A DNA stretch of 19,462 nucleotides from a bacterium. Lineage in GTDB: Bacteria; JAJVIF01; JAGGVT01. A program made the position numbers and the translations under genes. The DNA lies in contig JAGGVT010000177.1 in assembly GCA_021157815.1 (NCBI GenBank), positions 1 through 19,462 of the forward strand. The letters are read 5' to 3'. The number at the start of each line of letters is the position of its first letter. Position 1 is the stretch's first letter. This document shows positions 14,292-19,462 of this stretch, piece by piece. The notes below the pieces were generated by a model. That model was not told the origin of the DNA, searched no databases, and worked only from the letters and a program-made list of their open reading frames with translations.

Positions 14292-14454
14292 CGTCATTCC
14301 CGCTTTCGGGGCTGTTGAAAAAGCCTATTATATCCCAGACCGTAGGGGCAACTCTTCGTGGTTGCCCTGTATTTATGCCAATATTTAGGGTAGGCACAGA
14401 GACCTCCCCCATACATTCAGCCCTTTTTTAACAGCCCCTTTCGCGGGAATGACG
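14292..14454. repeat. Hairpin palindrome split by a MITE-like element
   Basis: The arms CGTCATTCCCGC (14292-14303) and GCGGGAATGACG (14443-14454) are perfectly complementary. TTTC, or TTTCG, follows the left arm and precedes the right arm. Removing the insert and one TTTCG restores a simple 12-bp stem with a TTTC loop. The same split palindrome occurs at 16691-16918, and its left half in the reverse loop orientation at 19335-19350. Confidence 0.85.
14308..14438 (+). mobile_element. MITE-like family B, copy 2 (131 bp)
   Basis: The element has the same length and ends as copy 1 (GGGGCTGTTGAAAAAG to TAACAGCCCC), in the opposite orientation. It differs by only a few bases from the copy at 19351, so movement may be recent. 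It sits in the loop of the palindrome at 14292-14454. No coding frame. Confidence 0.82.
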
Positions 14455-14522
14455 GAATCTTGTTTAGTTGGAATCCAATTGAAATGTTTGTGTACCATTG
14501 GTACCTGGCAACAATTTATAAT

Positions 14523-14577
14523 TGTTAGAATATTGTTAGAATTCTGTTAGACATCCACAAGTATCTATTCATATAAT
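14523..14577 (+). promoter_or_regulatory. Promoter with three 11-bp direct repeats (Pho-box-like)
   Basis: TGTTAGA occurs at 14523, 14534 and 14545, exactly 11 bp apart, as TGTTAGAATAT, TGTTAGAATTC and TGTTAGACATC. PhoB boxes are 11-bp direct repeats with a CTGTCAT-like core, so this resembles one in spacing and partly in sequence. The last repeat overlaps the -35 region (TAGACA, 14548-14553). A -10 TATAAT at 14572-14577 follows after 18 bp. It lies just upstream of a phosphate transport operon. The PhoB role is inferred. Confidence 0.55.
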
Positions 14578-14613
14578 GATGCGTTTTCTCATCTTGAAGG
14601 GAGGATGAAAGTA

Positions 14614-15285
14614 ATGCGATCTATATTTCAACTCTTTGCAAAATCTCCACTTGGCCCAATGGAAAAACACATGTCCAAGGTTAAGGAATGTGTTGATAAG
14701 GTTCCTGAGATGTTTGCAGCTCTTTATGAAAACAATCATGAACGCGTGAAGGAAATCGCGAAGGAAATCTGGACACTCGAACATGAGGCAGACCAGATTA
14801 AGACGGAAATCCGCGATAACATCCCGCGCAATATAATGCTGCCAATGGATAAAAAAGATTTTCTAAGCCTTCTGTCCGCGCAGGATAATATCGCTGATAC
14901 TGTCGAGGACCTTGGCTACATACTGACAATTCGTAAAACAACAGTTCCTGATGAATTGAAACCGGAACTCAAAATATTTCTTGAAAGTGTCCAAAAGGTT
15001 GTCGATCAGGCAATGGAAATTGTCGCTGAACTTGGCAATCTTGAGGCAACTTCATTCGGTGGCTATGAGGCAAAGGAAGTTTTAAAAATGGTCGATGTGC
15101 TAGGGCTTGCTGAATGGGAGTCCGACAAACGCCAGTACAAACTGTCCCAAAAGCTCTTTGAACTTGAGGACCAAGAAAGCCCGGTTTCGATTTTCATGTG
15201 GACGCATATAATCATCACATTGGCGAAAATAGCAAATGGCTCCGAGAAATTAGGCAAGATGATTAGGGGAACACTGGCAACCTGA
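14614..15285 (+). CDS. DUF47 (PhoU-like) phosphate transport regulator
   Basis: 223 aa. An all-helical DUF47/TIGR00153 protein with the family start MRSIFQLFAKSPLGPMEKHM and helices rich in Glu and Lys. HEADQIKTEIRDNIPRNIMLPMDKKDFLSLL (54-84 from this start) is the PhoU-like metal-binding segment, and SAQDNIADTVEDLGY follows. The family pairs with PiT transporters, usually in an operon, and is thought to modulate uptake. I chose the ATG at 14614: GGGAGG lies 9 nt before it, while the ATG at 14605 directly abuts GGGAGG with no spacing. The PiT gene starts 46 bp downstream. It is likely under the direct-repeat promoter upstream. Confidence 0.88.
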   Translation: MRSIFQLFAKSPLGPMEKHMSKVKECVDKVPEMFAALYENNHERVKEIAKEIWTLEHEADQIKTEIRDNIPRNIMLPMDKKDFLSLLSAQDNIADTVEDLGYILTIRKTTVPDELKPELKIFLESVQKVVDQAMEIVAELGNLEATSFGGYEAKEVLKMVDVLGLAEWESDKRQYKLSQKLFELEDQESPVSIFMWTHIIITLAKIANGSEKLGKMIRGTLAT

Positions 15286-15331
15286 TTGTATTTTGATTTG
15301 AACCACTACTAACCGGTTAGGGGAAACCGAA

Positions 15332-16609
15332 TTGGAATATATTTCATACGCACTCTGGGTTGCTCTCGCTGTCGGTGCCTACATGGCATGGAACATCGGT
15401 GCCAACGATGTCGCCAACTCAATGGGCACCTCTGTCGGTTCAAAAGCGATTAAGCTCAAGTATGCAATGTGGGTCGCGGCGATAATGAATTTCCTCGGCG
15501 CGGTCCTTGTAGGCCCCAACGTTTCCAGTACTGTTCGCGGCAAAATAGTTGATCCCGCGATTTTCACTGACATAAATATATTCATTATTGGCATGCTGGC
15601 AGCGCTTCTGGCATCCGCAATCTGGCTGAATGTTGCGACATCCCTCGGCTGGCCTGTTTCAACAACTCATTCAATCATAGGAGCAATTCTCGGATTTGGT
15701 TTAATCACTCATGGAGTCAAAGCTGTTAACTGGATAGTAACGCTTAAAATAGTCGCGAGCTGGGTTATTTCACCGGTCAGCGGAGGGATTATCGCATCGC
15801 TTGTTTTCATTGTGATAATCAGATTAATCTTCTTTGCAAAAAGGCCAATTGAAGCCGCAAAGCGGTGGATACCGTGGATAATCGCGGGTACTGTCGCGAT
15901 AATAATCCTGTCGTTGTTCTATAAAGGATTAAAAAACCTGCATCTGATTCAAAGCAAATCCGACCCCGGTGCTCTTTTGCCGTGGTGGTCAACATTCGCA
16001 TTTGCCGCCGCAGGCGCGATAATCGCTTATCTTCTTGGAAAACTATGGATGAGCAGAATTTCAGTTTCCGATAATGAAACTACCCGAACACAAAAGTTCA
16101 AGGTTGTTGAAAATATATTCGCCAAACTGCAGGTGGCAAGCGCATGTTATGTCGCTTTCGCCCACGGCTCAAATGATGTTGCTAATGCCATAGGCCCTGT
16201 TTCAGCTGTGGTCGCGGCGGCACAACATGGAGTTATCGATGCCAAAGCTCCGGTTCAAATTTGGCTTCTTATGGGTGGAGGGGTTTTTATCGGTGCCGGA
16301 ATCATAATCTGGGGCTGGAGGGTTATTAAAACAATCGGTGAGAAAATCACAAGCATTACGCCAAGCCGTGGATTCGCGGCTGAATTCGGAGCTGCGACAA
16401 CTGTTCTTATGTGCTCCCAGATGGGATTACCCATTTCAACTACTCATACACTTGTCGGTGCGGTTATCGGTGTTGGATTCGCGCGTGGAATGAAAGCACT
16501 TGATTTGGGAGTGGTTCGTAAAATCGTTGAAAGCTGGGTTTACACAATTCCGTTTACCGCGGTGCTCACGATAATTATTTTCTTCATACTCAAAGCGGTT
16601 TGCTTGTAG
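15332..16609 (+). CDS. pit: PiT-family inorganic phosphate transporter
   Basis: 425 aa, about 10-12 membrane segments, inner membrane. It carries both signature repeats: NIGANDVANSMGTSVG (21-36) and AHGSNDVANAIGPVSA (278-292). It also has the paired (V/I)STTH motifs (109-113 and 368-372), showing the internal duplication of the family. It imports phosphate, usually as a metal-phosphate complex, driven by the H+ or Na+ gradient. A soluble loop (about 200-215, 240-265) separates the halves. The start is TTG: AGGGG lies 8 nt upstream and there is no nearby ATG. A 12-bp perfect palindrome CTAACCGGTTAG (15309-15320) overlaps the ribosome site region. It lies 46 bp after DUF47 and should be co-transcribed. 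Confidence 0.95.
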   Translation: MEYISYALWVALAVGAYMAWNIGANDVANSMGTSVGSKAIKLKYAMWVAAIMNFLGAVLVGPNVSSTVRGKIVDPAIFTDINIFIIGMLAALLASAIWLNVATSLGWPVSTTHSIIGAILGFGLITHGVKAVNWIVTLKIVASWVISPVSGGIIASLVFIVIIRLIFFAKRPIEAAKRWIPWIIAGTVAIIILSLFYKGLKNLHLIQSKSDPGALLPWWSTFAFAAAGAIIAYLLGKLWMSRISVSDNETTRTQKFKVVENIFAKLQVASACYVAFAHGSNDVANAIGPVSAVVAAAQHGVIDAKAPVQIWLLMGGGVFIGAGIIIWGWRVIKTIGEKITSITPSRGFAAEFGAATTVLMCSQMGLPISTTHTLVGAVIGVGFARGMKALDLGVVRKIVESWVYTIPFTAVLTIIIFFILKAVCL

Positions 16610-16642
16610 TTCCCGAGTCAATGTGATTGTATATTATTTTTT

Positions 16643-16663
16643 CCCGGCTAATGATGAGCTGGG
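16643..16663 (+). terminator. Weak hairpin after the PiT gene
   Basis: CCCGGCT and AGCTGGG form a 7-bp stem with one G-T pair and a 7-nt loop. Only a poor T-rich tail (TTACAATTATTCTTT) follows. It is a possible terminator of the DUF47-PiT operon. Confidence 0.35.
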
Positions 16664-16690
16664 TTACAATTATTCTTTAGCTGAACTATA

Positions 16691-16918
16691 CGTCATTCCC
16701 GCTTTCGGGACTGTTGGGAAAGGCGCCAATCCGAATAAAAACATCGGGTGCCGCCCATAAGACCGTCTCGGTTTTATGGGTGACAGGTTGCGGAGTTACG
16801 CATTTCACCCACATATCACAAAAAGACGTGATGTGTGGGCGGCACCCGAAAGCTATCAGGTAAATGCTGTGTTTGAGAATTAACGTGCTTTCCCGACAGA
16901 CCCTTTCGCGGGAATGAC
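16691..16918. repeat. Second split palindrome, hosting family A
   Basis: The arms GTCATTCCCGC (16692-16702) and GCGGGAATGAC (16908-16918) are perfect complements. TTTCG is directly repeated at 16703-16707 and 16904-16908, just as at 14292-14454, but the insert is a family A element, not family B. Removing it restores the same 4-nt-loop hairpin. Confidence 0.85.
16712..16898 (+). mobile_element. MITE-like family A, copy 3
   Basis: 187 bp from TGTTGGGAAAGG to CTTTCCCGACA. The inner inverted repeat CGGGTGCCGCCCA (16744-16756) and TGGGCGGCACCCG (16836-16848) is intact here, and a GGTTTTATGGGTGACAGG segment matches copy 1. It lies inside a palindrome (16691-16918). It is non-coding. Confidence 0.82.
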
Positions 16919-16955
16919 ATAATCGAGATTTTCGGGAAATGGATTTTTTCGAGAT

Positions 16956-17864
16956 ATGAATATCAACGGATTCCTAAATATAAACAAACCACGCGGACCG
17001 ACATCGCACGACATCGTCCGCAGTCTGAAACGATTATTAAATGTGGGCGCGCGTCATAAAATTGGACACACAGGCACTCTCGACCCGCCGGCATCCGGTG
17101 TGCTTGTGATTGGAATCGGGCAGGCAAACCGTCTGGCTGAATATATCCTGATGCACCCAAAGGAATACAAAGGGATAATCAAGCTCGGTACATTTACAGA
17201 TACACTCGATGCCGATGGCGAAACAACTGAAACAAAAGAGATTCCCGGATTTGATAAAAACGTTCTGGATGAGATAACGCCGGCATTTACAGGCGATATC
17301 ATGCAGGTCCCGCCGATTGTCAGCGCGTTAAAAAAAGATGGCGAACGTTATTATGTCAAAGCTCGACGGGGTGAAACCGAGGAGCCTCCCGCCCGAAAAG
17401 TTACAGTTTACGCATTGAAACTGGATAAAATCGATGATGAAACTGTTGGACTTTATGTGCAATGTTCAAGCGGATTCTATGTCCGTTCACTGGCAAGGGA
17501 TATCGCGAGGCAAATCGGGACGGTTGGGCATCTGGATGAACTGGTAAGGATTTCAGTAGGTCCATTTAAAATCGAGGATGCAATCGATCTCGACTGGATA
17601 GAGCAAAACGGCGCGGATGCGGTTTTTAAAAACCGAATGAATCCTCTTGATTTCCCAATGGATATCCTTCCACGGATTGAAATCGATGGGGAAGAGGCAT
17701 CGCTGTTTAAACAGGGAATGAAGCGCCATGTCGCACCACCGGAGGATTTGCCCCATAATGCGGATATTGCGGTTTACAGTCCGGATGGATTTATTGGCAT
17801 AGGTCTGCTTAAACATGAAAACGACAATTTGATTCTAAAACCCCGCAAAGTGTTTGGGAAATAA
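16956..17864 (+). CDS. truB: tRNA pseudouridine-55 synthase TruB
   Basis: 302 aa, normal length. TruB makes pseudouridine at position 55 in the T-arm of tRNAs. Seen: GFLNINKPRGPTSHDIV (5-21), catalytic motif GHTGTLDPPASGVL (37-50) with Asp43, QVPPIVSALKKDGERYYVKAR (117-137) and SGFYVRSLARDI (172-183). The usual LDP-L-A-T-G is LDP-P-A-S-G here, with the catalytic Asp kept. The last 80 residues form the C-terminal domain, including an IEIDGEEASLFKQG segment. Usual neighbours rbfA, ribF and rpsO are absent. No clear ribosome site. A six-codon frame (ATG at 16939) ends in a TGA overlapping the start ATG, like the arrangement at the KARI-like gene. Confidence 0.95.
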   Translation: MNINGFLNINKPRGPTSHDIVRSLKRLLNVGARHKIGHTGTLDPPASGVLVIGIGQANRLAEYILMHPKEYKGIIKLGTFTDTLDADGETTETKEIPGFDKNVLDEITPAFTGDIMQVPPIVSALKKDGERYYVKARRGETEEPPARKVTVYALKLDKIDDETVGLYVQCSSGFYVRSLARDIARQIGTVGHLDELVRISVGPFKIEDAIDLDWIEQNGADAVFKNRMNPLDFPMDILPRIEIDGEEASLFKQGMKRHVAPPEDLPHNADIAVYSPDGFIGIGLLKHENDNLILKPRKVFGK

Positions 17865-17869
17865 AATCG

Positions 17870-17898
17870 CAAGACCTCCCGTATTGGGAGGCCTTGCA
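17870..17898. terminator. Strong hairpin between convergent truB and 98-aa gene
   Basis: GCAAG-A-CCTCCC pairs with GGGAGG-C-CTTGC around a 5-nt loop. It is a long stem with one mismatch, between convergent genes. The minus-strand side is followed by GATTTTATTTC, so it best serves as the terminator of the 98-aa gene. The plus-side tail has few T. Confidence 0.65.
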
Positions 17899-17925
17899 TA
17901 TCTAAGGAGGAGATTCGTGACTAGT

Positions 17926-18222
17926 TTAGTCTTCCAGATTTAATAAATCTTCAGGAGATAGTGTGCGAAGGAAATCCTCAATCTCGGCGTTGTCTCCTAA
18001 TTCATCATCCAGCTCAAACTGCTTCTTCAGCAGAAGATAGACAACGATGCCTGTTCCAATTATTTCAAGCGAATTTCTGGATTTCTGTGCCTGAACCTGG
18101 ATATACTCCGCAATTCGTGGGTTTTCCTTCTTGATGTCCTTAAAAAGAGCTTTTAGATCATAATTTCTGCTGTTGAGCTCATCGCTTACCTTTTCAACTG
18201 CATCTTCTGATACGAATATCAT
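17926..18222 (-). CDS. Unknown 98-aa protein with a central hydrophobic segment
   Basis: I do not recognise the family. Residues 1-50 are charged and probably helical (DAVEKVSDELNSRNYDLKAL). Residues 53-66 (EIIGTGIVVYLLLK) form a short hydrophobic stretch that is marginal as a membrane helix. The tail (68-98) is very acidic with LSPEDLLNLED. GGGAGG lies 5 nt before the ATG and a terminator-like hairpin follows the stop, so it is probably a real, singly transcribed gene. It could be a small membrane-associated effector or antitoxin-like partner, but no partner gene is present. Codon use is unremarkable. Confidence 0.6.
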   Translation of the reverse strand: MIFVSEDAVEKVSDELNSRNYDLKALFKDIKKENPRIAEYIQVQAQKSRNSLEIIGTGIVVYLLLKKQFELDDELGDNAEIEDFLRTLSPEDLLNLED

Positions 18223-18365
18223 AACTGCCTCCCGACTCCAAACGCTTTTTGCGTTTTTATCTTTTCATTGTCCTTCACTCATTTTTGATGCGATGATTAT
18301 GTTTTTCATAGGTTATACTGATATTTTTTTATATGTGCCTGTTATCCATCAATCCGGAAAATCCG

Positions 18366-18568
18366 GTGTCAGACACTAAAATTTCGGTGTCAGAGCCCTT
18401 GAGTGTCTTAATGTAGGGTGTCAGACCCCCTGATGCATTTTGCACATCGACGCTGTGAACGATAAACAGGTTGGTAGACAGACTTTACATTATGTGGCAT
18501 TAAAAATTAACTTGGGATATAGGTGTCAGACTCCTTGAGCCTGGGCTCCTTGAGCCTGGGCTCCTTGA
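18366..18568. repeat. Scattered GTGTCAGA repeats and a 15-bp tandem
   Basis: GTGTCAGA occurs at 18366, 18387, 18418 and 18523. CTCCTTGAGCCTGGG is duplicated in tandem at 18531-18560 and begins a third time. No gene is seen in 18240-18660. The pattern suggests remnants of a short-unit repeat that expanded by slippage and decayed. Confidence 0.6.
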
Positions 18569-18624
18569 TAATACCATTGTCAAGTGCCTGAAATGCTTAA
18601 ATCTGTGTATTATCCAAGTATTGA

Positions 18625-18654
18625 TTTACCAGGATAATAACAGCGTGATATAAT
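18625..18654 (+). promoter_or_regulatory. Promoter of the Nudix gene (leaderless transcript)
   Basis: TTTACC (18625-18630) and TATAAT (18649-18654) are spaced 18 bp, with TGA just before the -10, giving an extended TGATATAAT. A start about 7-10 nt later falls on or next to the ATG at 18664. No ribosome site exists between. A leaderless mRNA is likely. Confidence 0.55.
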
Positions 18655-18663
18655 CATCGCGCC

Positions 18664-19293
18664 ATGACAACAACCCCAAAAAATTCAACCAACGACAAAT
18701 TCAACTCGGAGCAGGTGCTTGTTGCGCCCGATGATATATTCAAAACCATCCTTGGCGATGGCGAGGATTTCTTTCGTTCAAGCGCTGAAACACTGATTGA
18801 AATCAAACGGAAGGCATCGTTTATCGCGCGGGAAAAAGCTGAGAATGATGAGTCCTTCCGCCAGATTATTCCCTATGTTGTGATTTACAGGACTCATCCG
18901 AAAACCGAGTTCTTTCTTTTTAAGCGTCTGAACACACAGGGCGAGGAACGTCTTCACAATTTGTATTCACTTGGAGCGGGCGGGCACATAAATCCAATCG
19001 ATAAAAAAAAGCATGACCCTTTGTCTGCCGGATTGATGCGTGAACTTGAGGAAGAGCTATTCCTTCCGGATTCCTATGAGCTTTCTTTTAAAGGCTGGAT
19101 TTATTCAAGAATCGACCCGGTGGCGTGTGTCCATGCGGGGATGATATATTTAATGAATGTCCCGGATGGTGAAATCAGAATTCGCGAAACAGACAAGATG
19201 ACAGGCGAATGGTGCGATATTCCCGCATTGATTTCCCGCAAGGACAGCATGGAGGGATGGTCGAGAATTGTGCTTGAACATCTGATAGGGTAA
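18664..19293 (+). CDS. Nudix hydrolase
   Basis: 209 aa. The Nudix fold is shown by the segment GAGGHINPIDKKKHDPLSAG followed by LMRELEEEL (104-132). The core REUxEE (126-131, RELEEE) binds the divalent metals. Compared with Gx5Ex7REUxEExGU, the leading Glu is Asp118 and the first Gly is five residues further away. This matches a subgroup of longer Nudix proteins with a GGH-x-N motif rather than MutT itself. An upstream 65-residue N-terminal extension and the late WIYSRIDPVACVHAGMIY region may contribute substrate specificity. Likely substrates are nucleoside diphosphates linked to another moiety; the specific one is not known. It lacks a ribosome site and appears leaderless from an extended -10 promoter. 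A repeat element begins 5 bp after the stop. Confidence 0.88.
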   Translation: MTTTPKNSTNDKFNSEQVLVAPDDIFKTILGDGEDFFRSSAETLIEIKRKASFIAREKAENDESFRQIIPYVVIYRTHPKTEFFLFKRLNTQGEERLHNLYSLGAGGHINPIDKKKHDPLSAGLMRELEEELFLPDSYELSFKGWIYSRIDPVACVHAGMIYLMNVPDGEIRIRETDKMTGEWCDIPALISRKDSMEGWSRIVLEHLIG

Positions 19294-19297
19294 ATAG

Positions 19298-19325
19298 CAG
19301 AGGGTTTTAGAGCGTGTCGGTAAAG
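19298..19325 (+). mobile_element. Solo end of family A element
   Basis: CAGAGGGTTTTAGAGC followed by GTGTCGGTAAAG matches the 28-bp end of the element at 12538-12758 with few changes. No second end is present in the window. It directly follows the Nudix gene stop codon and precedes a split palindrome. It is a fragment or an intact element broken by later insertion. Confidence 0.6.
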
Positions 19326-19350
19326 CTAGGCACCCGTCATTCCCGCGAAA

Positions 19351-19462
19351 GGGGCTGTTGAAAAAGCCCATTATATCCCAGACCGTAGGGGCAACTCTCC
19401 GTGGTTGCCCTGTATTTATGCCAATATTTAGGGTAGGCACAGAGACCTACCCCCTACATTCA
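19351..19462 (+). mobile_element. MITE-like family B, copy 3 (cut by window end)
   Basis: The first 112 bp of the 131-bp element run to the window edge, almost identical to the copy at 14308. The left flank CGTCATTCCCGC-GAAA (19335-19350) is the same palindrome arm with the loop read in the other direction (GAAA, not TTTC). The far side lies outside the window. Confidence 0.8.

Noticed and set aside
1-19462. tRNA or rRNA genes
   Set aside because: No T-arm GTTCGAATCC-type motif with a matching acceptor stem, and no rRNA-like conserved blocks, were found on either strand.

Overview
The window looks like a piece of chromosome from an uncultivated, Gram-negative-type bacterium of moderate G+C. 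Lipoprotein signal peptides, Flp pilins and a bacterial c-di-GMP riboswitch support bacterial origin, but nothing here fixes the phylum. Gene density is low. The intergenic spaces hold several families of palindromic repeats and short MITE-like elements. Promoters of extended -10 type (TGnTATAAT-like) recur.

Layout. 1-490: an array of twenty 8-bp repeats, a repeat fragment and a GC-rich inverted repeat. 492-1433 (+): a ketol-acid reductoisomerase homologue with altered catalytic positions. 1581-3874 (-): an Flp pilus operon. It reads from a promoter at 3846-3874 through a c-di-GMP-I (GEMM) riboswitch with an intrinsic terminator, then four small Flp prepilin genes of 52-55 codons, then a short TadE/TadG-like gene, and ends at a strong terminator. 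4564-5976 (+): type I glutamine synthetase. 6375-11143 (-): three lipoprotein genes, each with its own terminator. They are an 891-aa beta-propeller-like protein, a protein with a parvulin-like tail, and a BIG2/FN3 protein. 11598-12521 (-): an RNase Z-like metallo-beta-lactamase. 12826-14218 (+): a SRPBCC/START-like protein and an orphan PhnE-type permease. 14614-16609 (+): a DUF47/PhoU-like regulator and a PiT phosphate transporter, preceded by a Pho-box-like triple direct repeat. 16956-17864 (+): truB. 17926-18222 (-): an unknown 98-aa protein. 18664-19293 (+): a Nudix hydrolase that appears to be transcribed leaderless.

Functional links. The clearest regulated system is the pilus operon, where c-di-GMP sensing in the leader should set expression of surface pilins. 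The assembly machinery (TadA/B/C, CpaB, RcpA, the TadV peptidase) is not in the window and must be encoded elsewhere. DUF47 plus PiT form a low-affinity phosphate uptake pair, and the nearby orphan PhnE permease may relate to phosphorus acquisition. The other genes are singletons separated by repeats.

The most unusual structural signal is nested repeats. Two different MITE-like families (about 187-221 bp and 131 bp) sit inside hairpin-forming intergenic palindromes. In several cases they lie exactly in the 4-nt loop, with the loop bases directly repeated on both sides.
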